Positions 52,490 through 64,000 of a DNA stretch of 64,000 bases are shown here, piece after piece. Within the stretch, counting starts at the first letter, position 1; every line of letters starts with the position of its first letter. The DNA lies in assembly GCA_023052935.1 (NCBI GenBank), contig CM041292.1, positions 173,600,900 to 173,664,899 on the forward strand, written 5' to 3'. Source of the DNA: Piezodorus guildinii. Taxonomy: Eukaryota > Arthropoda > Insecta > Hemiptera > Pentatomidae. The notes below the pieces were generated by a model. The model was not told the DNA's origin, made no database searches, and worked only from the letters and a program-made list of their open reading frames with translations. Made by a program: the position numbers and the translations under genes.

Positions 52490-52924
52490 ATACAACAAAC
52501 TTTAATATTTCTAGGATCATCTAGGGATAATAAAAAAGATTTCAAATTAATATTTCCGATGACTTTTGCAAAGCTATATTATCTCAAGAAAAAAAAAATA
52601 GTATTTAGCTGACGGATTAAAAGAAATAGTTTGATTTTAGGGAGAAACGTTTGCTGGAAAATTAATTTCCCTCTAAACTTTTTGAAGTATATTGAATATT
52701 CAATAATTGAAAGCGAAATAAATATGAAGGAAGAGATCGGGTGGCGGTCAAAAGAACATAAGCAAACAGTGAAAATATTTAATATTCAACGTTTCGACGG
52801 CTTCTCGCAACAAAGTACGGAATGTAAATTTTTCAGATTTTATTTTATTCGATTTAGTTTCAGCTTTCGTGGATAGAAGCCCCGATGAAGACCAGAAACG
52901 TGGGTCAAAACGTTATATATTAAA
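52490..52924. other. No recognised features
   Basis: The 81-codon plus frame (52631-52876) is not recognised. GACCAGAAACGTGGGTCAAAACG at 52891 might belong to the following LINE tail. Confidence 0.35.
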
Positions 52925-53930
52925 TGAAGAAGAAAATAAACTTTATTTACATTTTGACATATTGACAAATATTTATAAATGATTTCGGATGAGACATCCT
53001 TACAATCGTCAAATGTTTGGTTCATTTGGTAGTTATAATCTAATTATCTAATCTATAATTAGTGGTAAAATTAAATTGATATTAACTATGGTAGTAGGAA
53101 AAACTAAATAAAAAACCTACATATAAAAAAAAACAGATAATACAATTGATAATATAAAATTAGAAATTAAAATAAACTAGCTTAAGTTAGTAACACATGT
53201 TTTAGTTCTTTTAAGAGTGTAGCGTTTTAGAGATGCTTTATTATAGTTACCGATTTCCTTTATTAATGGATTTTTGGAGACTGGTGTTTTACTGAAGTAA
53301 GAAGCTGTTTGAGTATGGACAAAATGTTTAATTGTTGGAAGCTGTAAGTCCTGGAGCATAGATGATATTTTAGTGTAGCGGGGGTAATTATTAATTATCC
53401 GCATTGATAGATTTGAAATTCTTTCAAGTTGTTGGTAGTTAGTCAAGCAGGTTGAGCTCCAGACTGGCGAGGCGTATGTAATTAACGGGCGAATACCTGA
53501 TTTGTATATTATTAATTTGTTATGAGAGCTCAAATGGGATTTTCTGTTGAAGTATGGAAACATTTTAAATATTAATTTTTTGGCTTTATCAATTTTTCTA
53601 TTGATATGGTCTGTGAACGTAAGAGATTTGTCTAATGTTATGCCTAGGTACTGTACGGATTTTGACCAAGGGATGAGAGCTGAATTTATCTTGATTTGAT
53701 GGTTTATTTGTGGGCGACGTTTAGTGAAAAGAATTGCTTCAGATTTGGTGGGATTAATTTTCAATTTCCATTTTATGCAATATTTGTGATTTTTTTAAAA
53801 ATATAGTTGAAGGCGATTCACTATTGTATCGATGCGATATGATGAGGTATACAATGCTATATCATCAGCGTATAATGACCTCGTCACAAATGGATGGGCT
53901 GGTAAATCAGAAATGTATATATTAAATAGT
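52925..53930 (-). pseudogene. Jockey-superfamily LINE, RT C-terminal fragment (second family)
   Basis: Minus strand. Enters at about 53930 with a YADDIALYTSSYRIDT block, then after a frameshift near 53770 an open 195-codon stretch (53177-53764) with LKINPTKSEAILFT, YLGITLDKSLTFTDHI, KLIIYKSGIRPLITYASPVW and PRYTKISSMLQDLQLP. The 3' UTR to about 52925 has AATAAA on the minus strand (about 52941). It differs from the 40.3-44.9 kb family. 5'-truncated. Confidence 0.8.
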
Positions 53931-54036
53931 TTTTATCTATTTTATTATCCACGCGAACCATTCATCTCTTCGTACAAGACTTTATTTTGTGTCGTATCTT
54001 AGAAAGTGGTTGGATTTATATGTATATAAATATGTG

Positions 54037-54083
<47 letters not shown>

Positions 54084-54899
54084 AATAAAATAAATAAAAA
54101 TATATATTAAAAATTTCATCGTGCTACAGTTATGCTGGAACCCACATAAAAGGCGAGATGAGCATGAATAAATACGAAAACCCTAAAAAGGACCTCATTA
54201 CACCATCTTAAACGCATAAAACATAGACTTATAAATTTGTTAGAGCAGCAGAGATATGCAAAATCATATAAATACTACAATTTTAGACAAGATTCTAAAA
54301 TTTAGTTTGAAGTATACACATAAGCAGAAAAATACCATAAATATATATATCGAAATATCAGCCCATTTGATCCTACGTTGCTGGCTGTGCTGAAATAAAT
54401 AAAGGCGGGGAAAAATATATCAGACATTCCTAAAATCCCCATAATCTTGTTCTTAGTGTCACGGAAAGGATAACGAATGTACGCCCTACCTTTATCCGAT
54501 GACCTCCGATACATTTACAAAGTCAATTTACAAACCAAGAATGTGTGATTATCTTTCTATTTTATTTTGTACTACATATTAATACCGTATTATATATTCT
54601 TTAATTTCATGTAATCTATTCAGTTTTTGAAAATTTAGGTACAGTAAAATTGTTTGCATCGTCACTATATATTTAGATAAGATACGCCATATAAAGGAAT
54701 TTTTTTTTTTACTATAAACAACTAACAATCTTTTCTAAATTACAAAGGTAGAGAAACTTTTAGACATGCAACATTTGGTGGAGTATAAGCAATATTATGC
54801 TATTCTTATTGTAAAAAAAAAAATTAAAAACCTAATTAATATTATTCTTATTTCCTCCTTTAGTTATTAATTTAATTCGTTCAATTTGTACATTGTACC
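53931..54899. other. No gene recognised; AT microsatellite
   Basis: (AT)n at about 54036-54081. Otherwise AT-rich, nothing supported. Confidence 0.4.
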
Positions 54900-55300
54900 A
54901 TTTTTTGTTAATATCGATAAGATAATATGATTATTTTTTTAACGGCATTTAAGCGCTATCAGACTACTTCAATCAGGATCAAACCTACTTAATAATAAGC
55001 TGATTTAATTTTATATCAATATACTGAGTTAAATAAAAATCGATTCAAAATCCTATTGTACAATATAAAACGTCTCTTTTGGTAGGCCGATTTTGATGAA
55101 AAAGTTGCCGCAATATCTCAGGCATATGCGCTTTTTATATATGAATTTTTAGTTCTATAAAACTTACCGTTTTTGTGCGTCTTGGTTATTTGGACTCCGT
55201 AAACGCGCATTTTCGTTGAAAACTAGAATTCGAATATTTTTATGATTTTTTTTTTTGATATATATTTCTATTATAGGCAAGTGAAAGTAAAATTAAAGGT
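54900..55300 (-). repeat. Dispersed repeat DR-A, inverse, partial
   Basis: ACGGCATTTAAGCGCTATCAG, GCCGCAATATCTCAGGCATA, CGCGCATTTTCGTT and TAGGCAAGTGAAAGTAAAATT follow the inverse DR-A order. Confidence 0.7.
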
Positions 55301-55904
55301 ATTGAATTTAAAACATTTTAATTTAGATATGTTCCTGACTGAAACATCGAGATAGCCTTAGGTACTTACCAACTCAGAAGACGCATTTAAATTCCGAACA
55401 TTTTGTTCTCCAGTAACAGCCTCTTCTATAAAACAGGAAGTTAAAAAAAAATATCATTATTAGCAGTTCCATCTAATTTTATTAGTATTTCAGCTAATAC
55501 ACGTCATTATTTTAATGGAGCTATATCATAAACCATGGGTTTGTGACACTCATGTGCGCCTAAAGCATTAGGTCGGCTCAAGGTGCCACGCTGGGGAAAG
55601 CCAAAGCTCGCAACTTACACGAAAGTTGTTTCATACATCCTCATTTCTGTAGCGAGGTTTAATGAGGAGGCAAATGGAATTGACAAAGTTTCAGGAAATT
55701 ACTTCCAAGTTCTCGTAATTGGTTAACTTGATCGCATTTATGTATTTCAAGTGAACAAACACATTGCAATAGACCGCCTTGTCACGCGTTACTTTAATGC
55801 CACTCCATAACCGGATATTATAGGTTAAGGTTTTAAATTTATGTAAAGTGACGTGTAATAATTAATATTAGGTTACATGTAACCTTAAACAGTTAATAAT
55901 GTAA
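55301..55904. other. No recognised features
   Basis: Mixed AT-rich sequence; nothing supported. Confidence 0.4.
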
Positions 55905-56420
55905 CTAAAAAATCAGGTGCGCGCAACACACGACTTTCACATTCCTCTGTTGTTAAAATTAATTTAAGTACTTTTAACGAATTTACCTGTAGGAATATTG
56001 TTAAAAGAGTTGCGATGGAAGGATTTATTTTAGATTAAATAAACTAACACTATAAATTATTATCTACAGCCATCACATAGTTTTTATCACTTACGATTAC
56101 CTTATACGAGTTTCTATTAAGAAAACATTTTTTTAAATACAATATTTAGCTATTCAACGGTATATCATACATTTATATTACTGTTCTTATAACTATTCTT
56201 TAAAAAAAAAATCAATAAAATAATATATTTGTTCATTTTTCTTTCAGTTGGTTATGAAATTATTCCATCCTGTATATTTAATCATTGTTTATCAATGTAA
56301 ACAACTAGAAGAATTTTTTCGAATCTAATGAAAAAATCTGTTGTGCACAACCCACGAATTTCACATACCTCCGTTGTTAAAATCAATTGAAGTACTTTTA
56401 AATAAAGTTAAAAATCGGAA
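55905..56420 (-). repeat. Dispersed repeat DR-A, two inverse 3' ends in tandem
   Basis: ATCAGGTGCGCGCAACACACG at 55911 and ATCTGTTGTGCACAACCCACG at 56335 are two inverse copies of the DR-A 3' terminus, each followed by the same ttcacat-cctc(t/c)gttgttaaaat(t/c)aatt block. The stretch between (to about 56250) carries DR-A interior AT-rich sequence. Confidence 0.65.
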
Positions 56421-56444
56421 AATGTTTAAAGAATTACATTGACG

Positions 56445-56748
56445 ATCTATGGAAACAAGCTCAGTGAGAGGTAAGAAAATAGAAGAGGTTGTTAATACAA
56501 GACTGAAGATAGGCCACACCAACTTAACTCATAGATACCTGATCACAAGGGAGGACCAACCAAAATGTCGAACCTGTGGAACCCCATTAACTGTGAAGCA
56601 TATGGTGGAGAACTGCAGAGCTTTACAGACGGCATCCGCAATCCACAACGTTCACCGAAGTGTGGCTTCAGCTTTAAAAGACTCGAGTAATACTGTTAAT
56701 AACTTGATTGTATTGCTTAGGGAAACTCATTTATTTCTCAAAATATAA
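56445..56748 (+). pseudogene. LINE C-terminal fragment with a CxxC-H-C finger
   Basis: Plus strand: RLKIGHTNLTHRYLI, CRTCGTPLTVKHMVENC and SALKDSSNTVNNL form the C-terminal block found after RNase H in I/Jockey-type LINEs (RxxxGHTxLTHxYL, CxxC...LTVxHxxxxC). No RNase H or RT precedes it. It is followed by TG/TA microsatellite, as often at LINE 3' ends. Confidence 0.7.
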
Positions 56749-56787
56749 ATCCAATATATCATATGCAAGTAAATTTGTATATTTTTT

Positions 56788-56854
56788 GTGTGTGTGTATA
56801 TGTATGTGTGTGTATGTGTATGTGTATATATGTATGTGTGTTTGTGTGTATATG

Positions 56855-56922
<68 letters not shown>

Positions 56923-56930
56923 TTTTTTTA
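56788..56930. repeat. Compound (TG)n/(TA)n/T microsatellite
   Basis: GT- and TATG-rich, then pure AT, then a T run of more than 20. Confidence 0.9.
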
Positions 56931-56935
56931 ATTAG

Positions 56936-58934
56936 TTATCTTCATTTATTTTATTTATTTTTTTTTTTTAGAAACACAACTTAAAAATATATAGCCAAAT
57001 CGAAATACATTAAAATACCAAAATGCATAGAAAACCTAAAATTTGCTTAATAATTAATCCTACTACTTTTTTGTATTTATCATTACTACCAAATGTTACA
57101 CCAAGAAACGCGAAGGCATAATGACCTAGAAGTTGATTGCTCGAAAAAACATTAATTTATTCTGGAAACAAATACTTTTTTGAAAAAAATTATAAATTAC
57201 TTTTTACAACAATTACATAATTTTTATCACTCCTTATTATTTTCTACAACTTTGTATGTTTTATTTCTTTTTTATTCGGATATATTACAATTTGTCACAT
57301 TAGACAATAATAATATTGCTTTAAGATTGCATTAATATAATATTTACAATATAAATAAAAGGAAAGCCAATTTGCATAAAATAAAACTAAAATAAATAAA
57401 GGTATATAATAACAAAATTTATAAATTTATATCCTGGAATCATATTTAATAATTTATATTTATTCAATGTTTAACTATTTCAAGATAATGAAATGGACAA
57501 TTACTTGGAAGGTAATATTACCTTTTTTTGTTTTTACTTTAAAAATAAAATTTCCGTAACAACTCTGGTCTTGAATAATAATAGCACCAGAGACAGGGCA
57601 CTCATTAATAAATCCTTTATCTATTACGGCATCTAAATTTATTCTTTGTTTTATGTATGATTTAAGATATTTAGATAGTTTAATATATGCGAAACTCCTC
57701 CTGATAAACTTCTTGATTTATTACAATACTATTGTTAATTTTTAATTAGCATCAATTTTTATTCTAAAACACAAAAGGACTCTTTTTTTTCTTTATTTGT
57801 AATATTATTCGAAAGGGACTGGTCCGTGAATTTATTATTATTATTAAAATTGAAAAATATCTACGAATGACACCTACAAGCTTTATGCTTTCTAAACAAC
57901 TTGTGATACCTCCTGGCTTAATAGCCTCAGTTCTTTATCATAATGTTGTCAATTCAACTATATTAAGATATGTCCATTAATAATTAAATTAGGAAGGTGC
58001 AATGTATGGAGATTCGTTTTGTGTTGCGTGGTCTGGTTTAGAGTAGTTTTATTTCTACCTGTTTTGCGTACCCCTGGATTGCGGAGGTGTAAGGGGACAA
58101 ACATGGGCAAAGTTTACATATGCAGGTTTCATACCCAAAAGTGGTGCCCTGTGTTTTACAAATGTCTTCCTCATTATAAATTATGCATTTCAGTGCTATT
58201 TTAAAACACCAAAATAATAATTAATAATGCATCATTGCACTTTTGATTGATAGTGAATATTTATTGGAATAAATGATCATGCTTAAATATAAGGTCTTAA
58301 AACGCCAACAAATGATATATATACACAAAGGATAAGCTTTGTTCGGATCTAGAAAAACAAATAAAAAGATAAATTGGTTATATAGCTGTAATTTTCCAAT
58401 ACTAACCCTAGGTAAACATTTTTCATGAATATATTTCTTATAGTAGCTTTATAAATAACAACTGTCGAAAAAACACAATTATATAAATAAAACAAATTCT
58501 AAGATTATTAGGGAAGAACATTACTCAGATGTGCCGAAGACTGCCTTGAGATAAATGTTAGTCATCCATCAAGCTAGTCTTTTATCCACCTCCAATTTAT
58601 TCTTCTATAAGTATTATTTGCTTTAAAATACTATTCTACTCAGCTACATACTCGGATGTTTTCGCTCAATTCTCTTCAATTAAGTATAAGTGTGGTCTTT
58701 CTTGTTATTCCATGGGAACAAATAACAATGTATGTGTGATTATTCTCTGTCTCTTATATATACCACCACTAATCTTATGTTTATTTTTTTAAATTTGAAA
58801 TTAATTTGATTAATTCACTTTAAATTTAATTTAATCACACTACAACAATACACTTGTCTACCGATTTTTATCGCCGACAACCAAATTTCTCAGAACAACT
58901 GTATACATTACCTAGTACTAACACTCGTTCGAGC
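56936..58934. other. No gene recognised
   Basis: AT-rich. 57070-57260 weakly resembles the interior of DR-A in inverse orientation. The 61-codon plus frame at 58019-58204 is unrecognised. Confidence 0.35.
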
Positions 58935-59390
58935 GGTGACTTAACGCTTACTTGTCAAGATGAAAAGAAAGACTCTCAACCAGCGACTGAAAGTACAATA
59001 CTCTCTTCTTTCTTAACCATCAAAACTAAAAATTCGACTGAAACTACTTGAATCCATATGGACTTACGCTTCACAGACTCATGGCACAGCGAAAAAAAAA
59101 AAAATCTCCCATAGAAAAACTGCAATCATCTCAAAACAAAACACTACATGCCAACTTGACAACCCCTTCAACAACCCACGCATACGAACTATTTAATCGC
59201 GTTTTCACATTAAACTTCACGGATACGACAATAGACTGATTTACAAAATGTAAATAGCTGAAATGCCAGTCAAAAGGATGAAAAGAGGCTGGATGAGAGA
59301 CCTCCTCGGCTAAATTAAAGCCTTGGAAGGTGTTCTGCTGGGCTCTTTCATTCCCCATCCCTATCATGTGTGCTGCTTGCTTAAGTTAAA
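58935..59390 (+). pseudogene. Degenerate Jockey LINE fragment
   Basis: Plus strand in broken frames: KRKTLNQRLK, then SIWTYASQTHGTAKKK in place of PIWTYGIELWGTAKR, and finally MKRGWMRDLLG, related to RRLKRSWMRDHL at 27295. Confidence 0.7.
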
Positions 59391-60544
59391 TATACCTCAT
59401 TTTCAATGAGGATTCAAATATGGAATCCCTGTCATTCGATCTATTAGCTGAGCAATGAATTAGATTTATCTAACGGGTTGGTATTTATTTAATACGCTTC
59501 AATATTTATGAAAGAATATTAATAATATAGACGTTTATTTCCAAAAGTTACGAAAGGACATTTTTTACGGAATATTTTTTTTTTTTTTTTGACATATTTT
59601 TATTCTCATCACTTATTTATGACTAAATCTTCAGTTTGACTTTACCTAATAATCATTCAAGTCCTTTAAAAACGCGATTTAGAAATACAATTATTTTCTA
59701 AAGGTACTAATTACACACTTAGTTTCGTTCGTAATCATAATAACAAATTTCATTCCATAACTTTAAAATAGTCTTATTATTATTGTAAAAAGATAATTCT
59801 AGATTTTCATACGAAAATAATGAAATAAGTTGGTTTAATAGCATTATAATGAGAGATTTTCGGGCTTCCTGTAAAATTTCCTGGATAGTACCTTTAGGAA
59901 ATCAACATTATAATTATTATTCAGCAGCGGAAAATGTTTTGGTGAATAAACAAGAGGTTTTCATTAATTAACTATTGTAGATTGTGAATCAAATATACAA
60001 TGCAGAAAGTTAAGAATCCTGCTAAGATTTAAAAAAAAAAGTTTCTTAATTGTGTTATGGTTGAGTAGGCTCCCAAACTCAGCTTCCACTTTATGTCTTT
60101 TTTTTTTTTTTGTTTTGTTAAACTTAGATATCTCTCAAAATAATAACATTAAAACTTGCTTTTTCCAAGATGGGTCCTTTTTAGAAATTACTGTTTTTTT
60201 TTTTTTATTTTATAAAGATCCAAATTAGACCAGCTGACTTAAATTACTATAAGGTTGGTGCAGAGGACGCTAACTAATAAAAAATATCTGAAAACTTCTG
60301 TTATTTTGGCTAAAAAATGTATATAATTTTTCTTTGAAATTTTAGATATATTTTTTAAGTCATATATAATAGGAATGTAAAAGTTAAAGCTTTTGCTGAT
60401 TAAACGAAATTCTTTACACCCCAACAGAATAGTTCAGAAAAAGAGTAGAATTTACGGTACAAAAAGATTAAAACGGTGCTGGATAAGATATATGTCGTGA
60501 CCAAAACTAACTAACCCATTTAGGAGCGACAAGAACTGCTCCTA
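59391..60544. other. No recognised features
   Basis: AT-rich; nothing supported. Confidence 0.4.
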
Positions 60545-63140
60545 GATATTTAGAATAGAAAAAGATATTTATTCTGGGACAAAGTCCCTTAAGAACAATT
60601 CGTATGTACAATTAAGATATATATAATGTGTCTGGCTACAAGACCAAAGGAATATAATTAATTCTTATTTACAATGATACATAAAGAAAAGAAAGGATAT
60701 AATAAAACAAAAGAGTAAAATAAATAAATAATAACTTCTGGTGCATTAAACAAAACTAAACATTGAACTTGATTCATTATTGATCCTTATAAAAATATAA
60801 ACAATAAATAACAGATTTTCTTTTTTATTTGAAATATCTTATTGAGCGTCTGTTTGGGATGACAGTAGGTACTGGAATAACTGGGACTTGAATGATGTTA
60901 GGGAAGAAGCATGTCGGATATGAGTAGGTAAGGAATTCCAGAGAGTAGTGGAGCGGGCAATAAAGGAACGATCAAAAGTTGTTGTTTGATGGGTAGGAAT
61001 ATAAAGGTCGGAATGGCGCGATCTTGTTTGGAGAGAGTGGACTGACGATTTAAATTGCAGAAGTCTGTAGATATTTGGAGGTAGCTGGGAGTTGATTATT
61101 TGGTAAAGATATGATCCTAGGAAATATTGTCTTCGGATAGAAGGAAGGAGCCACTTCAACTCATTGTATAAATGGGTCACATGAGACCTTTTCGGTGTAC
61201 CAAGAACAAATCTTAAAAATATGTTCATAATTCGCTTTAGCCTGTCCTCGAGCACAGCCGAGAGGCCACCATATACCATATACCATACAGCAATAGTCAA
61301 AGTGGGGGAAAATAAATGAGGATACAAGGAGCTTACGGGTAGACAGTGGATGAAGATGACGGGAGCGATGGAAATATTTGAGGGTACTTATTGTTCTTCG
61401 GGAGATTTGGGCAATATGGGGTTGCCAGGAAAGGGTTTGGTCGATGGTAATACCTAGGTTTTTGACAGAGGAAGTGAAGGTAATTGGGTGATCATTTAGG
61501 GTAAGACTCGGAAAAGTAGTATGGGATCTGAGGAGGGGATTGGAACCTATAACAATCGCCTGAGTTTTTGTAGCATTTAGACTTAGTTTATTCAGAGTTG
61601 CCCAGGCACAGATTCTATCCAGGTCTATCTGAATATTGGCAAATGCTATTAGAGACTCGGAGGGAGGAAAGGATAGGTAAATCTGGAAATCATCAGCGTA
61701 TAAGTGGTGGGAGCAGTGATGGATGGCATTGGGAAGGTCATTAATATAGGAATTGAAAAGGAGAGGAGATATGCTTGAACCCTGGGCCACACCTGCCGAA
61801 AGGGCAAGGAAGGAAGATTGAGAATGGTAACAGCTTGAGTTCTATTTGAGAGAAATGATTTGAACCAATGAATAGTGCTTTTAGAAAAGGATAAAGACTG
61901 TAGTTTGGAAAAAAGGATAGAGTGATCAAGTGAGTCAAAAGCTTTTGAGAAGTCCAGAAGTATTAGTACTGTAAGTTTCTTTTCGTCTATGGCAGTATGT
62001 ATGTCAATAGTAATTTTAAGGAGGGCGGATTGTGTGGAAAAACCGGGTCGAAAACCGGATTGGAGAGGATCAAGACGTTTGGACTTTTCGAGGAAGTTTG
62101 ATAGTTGTGACTGGACTATTCTTTCTAAAGGTTTGGAAAGGTTAGATAGGATGGAAATTGGGCGATAGTCTTTAGGGGATATAGGGTTAAGGTTTTATTT
62201 ATAGGATGAACTATCGCTTTTTTCCAAGTAGTTGGAAATACGGAATTTTGAAGTGAAAAATTATATATTAAGAGAAGAACTGGAAGGATGTCGGGAAGGC
62301 ATAATTTTAGTAATTTGACAGGTATTCCATCAAATCCTATGGAGTTGGTATGGGATTTCATAACAGAGGATATAAGGTCTGTTGGTGAGATATCTGAAAA
62401 ATAAAAATTATCAGGATTAAATGATGAAATTATTGAAAACTCGGGAGGAGATGGTGTAGAATTATCAGAGGAGTTGGATGAGAAATAGGAATTTAATTCA
62501 TCAGGTGAGACTTGAAAGACTGGTGAGGAAGATGATTTGCAGAGTGAGAGTTTGCGGAGGAGTTTCCATTTTGACTTGGAATCGGTAGTGGAGGAGAAGG
62601 CTTCGTGAAAGTAGTTAGATTTAGCCTGTCTAATTTTTGTCTGAGTCAGATTGCGGAGTGCCCTGAACGCATGGTAGTCCTCTGTCAGTCTTGTGCGTCT
62701 AAAGCGTCTACGGGCTGCCTCACGCCTCTTTTGTAAGTCTTTTATTTCTGGACTCATCCAAGGAGCAGGACAGCAACGGAAGGTACAGGTTTTGAGTGGA
62801 GCATGTTTGTCTAGGATACTGAGGAGATTGGAAGTGAGGGTGTCAACCATTGAATCAATGGTCGAACAGCTATAAATTTTATTCCCGTTCATGGATTCTA
62901 TGTCAGGTAAAATATTTTCTCGGGTGAGATTATCTAGGTTTCGGGAAGTTGACGTTATGGGAAGGAATGCTGAAGTTTGAAAATTGTATGAAATTTGGAT
63001 AAGATCGTGAGATGATAGAAAGGGAACAGGCACTTGAGAAGTTGAAAGAAGGTTTTGCGCGGAATCAATGATATTTAGATCAAGCCAGGTGTCGGAATGG
63101 TGAGTGTGATGAGTTGGAGCATATGGAACGATGAACAGGT
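60545..63140 (-). pseudogene. CR1-like LINE pseudogene (end of endonuclease, linker, RT, 3' UTR)
   Basis: Minus strand, 5'-truncated at about 63140 inside the endonuclease (HSDTWLDLNII). One open stretch (63033-62125) has DKHAPLK, CPAPWMSPEIKDLQKRRE and TTWKKAIVHPINK. A frameshift near 62200 and another near 61790 interrupt the RT, where LLDFSKAFDSLDH, GSSISPLLFNSYINDLP and the catalytic HLYADDFQIYLS are readable; then DYCCMVYG and SFDRSFIARSTTLWNSLP to the stop at 60839. A 7-bp microduplication (ccatata twice, about 61266-61280) causes the frameshift after DYCCMVYG. The 3' UTR carries the hairpin ggGACaaaGTCcc-like tail near 60572. Clade assignment (CR1/L2-like) is from motif style only. Confidence 0.8.
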
Positions 63141-64000
63141 GAAAAAAATAACAGTTAAAACGTGTGTCTATCCATAGAGGTCAGAAATGGAGGTTGTTTA
63201 ATTAAAAGCACCGATATTAATAATTAATTATATAAGGTGGTGTAGATATAAAAAAATTCAAATGTATGGATTCAAAAGTACTAAATGGTGTTACACCACG
63301 CATGAGAAGTTTTGATATTGTAAGGAGATTTCAAACAAAAGAAATTCGAGTTGTGAGGAGAATCAAATTTGAAAAGACATCTAGGATCGGAGTAGTTTAG
63401 CGGTGTACAAAAGACCGACACGCTCCCCATCGGCAAACTGGTCATGGCGTGAAAAGGAGTAAATTAGGAGGGAACAGAGATGCAGAATGTATGGGCTTTA
63501 GCCATTTTCGGATGACTGGCGACAATTTGTAGTAATTGCTTTGTTAAAATATAGGAAATTCGTCAAAGTGGGCTGTAAAGTATGGTCGTGATATTTAACG
63601 GCTTTGTTAGGACATAACATGTAGGAGGAAATTGAGAAGGAAATAGATTGTGAAGGGAAGACGCTAGAGTACTAGTGATAAGCCAAATTTTAACAAAAAA
63701 TTGAATAAAAATAATACAACTACATATATTGAGAAAAGCTCGGAAATCAAATTCCTATCCATTTTAAAATATAAAAAACTAATAAACTTGGCAAAAAGAA
63801 TAATTATTATAATAAAGATTCCTGTCAGAGAAAAGAAGAATTTATGGTGTACATTTTCTAGTAATAATATTGCTTGTTTAGTATAATATTGGCAATTTTG
63901 TATTCTATTACTTATTTATAGTTATTACTAGTAAATATAAAGAACCATTAAGTATTTTAAGGAAATACAATTTACAGTTCCAGAAAACTTAAGCATCAAT
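63141..64000. other. No recognised features
   Basis: Mixed AT-rich sequence to the window end; nothing supported. Confidence 0.4.

Noticed and set aside
56708..56984. Cysteine/tyrosine/isoleucine-rich small proteins
   Set aside because: Translations of a TG/TA/T microsatellite.
62693..62875. 60-codon plus frame within the CR1-like LINE
   Set aside because: Shadow of the minus-strand LINE coding sequence.

Overview
The window looks like AT-rich nuclear DNA from an arthropod, most likely an insect. The evidence is Jockey-clade and CR1-like LINEs, a Ty3/gypsy gag remnant, tRNA-derived SINEs, a Transib-type element and many AT microsatellites. I cannot place it in an order. I find no convincing host protein-coding gene; almost everything recognisable is mobile DNA, much of it nested or broken.

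The outstanding object is at 861-14579. It is a 13.7-kb, almost fully palindromic element inserted in a Jockey LINE (minus strand; pieces 1-860 and 14580-about 16212). It has 5'-AG/CT-3' ends and a perfect 6-bp target duplication (CATAAG at 855-860 and 14580-14585), as Polintons/Mavericks have. Yet it carries only one kind of gene: a 1202-codon family-B DNA polymerase, present twice, back to back (3804-7412 minus, 8468-12076 plus), diverging from a 279-bp unpaired hinge (7802-8080). No ORF for integrase, packaging ATPase, protease or capsid is visible. The two arms (6941 and 6499 bp) are nearly identical; most of the length difference is copy number of a subterminal repeat. The outermost ~430 bp of each arm hold a dense set of motifs resembling animal cell-cycle promoter sites (E2F, YY1, CCAAT, CACGTG), with CRE-like sites just inside. 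I read it as a snap-back 'mini-Polinton' that replicates or replicated with its own polymerase and borrows integrase. This is inference from structure.

Layout to the right: 16.2-19.9 kb is AT-rich sequence with small LINE and repeat fragments. 19.97-22.09 kb is a CR1-like LINE end split by a 1390-bp Transib-type element (20529-21918) with a CGGCG duplication and RSS-like CACAATG/CACAGTG ends. 23.6-30 kb has two copies of a ~0.9-kb dispersed repeat (called DR-A here), a gypsy gag remnant, a degenerate Jockey copy and a Jockey 3' end nested inside a DR-A copy. 30.8-39.3 kb has a 96-bp hairpin MITE, SINEs, an RTE-like LINE fragment, a GC-rich patch with a perfect RFX X-box, and a Jockey C-terminus in which a 50-bp piece of coding sequence has expanded to 15 tandem copies (35029-35779). 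40.3-44.9 kb is a nearly intact Jockey LINE with 11-bp target duplications, a complete 894-codon ORF2 and an ORF1 with a single stop. 45-60 kb has more DR-A copies, SINEs and LINE fragments. 60.5-63.1 kb is a longer CR1-like LINE pseudogene.

The elements interact by nesting: Polinton-like into Jockey, Transib into CR1-like, Jockey 3' end into DR-A. The nearly intact Jockey at 40.3-44.9 kb gives a reference for the empty site of the palindrome, which fixes its ends to the base.
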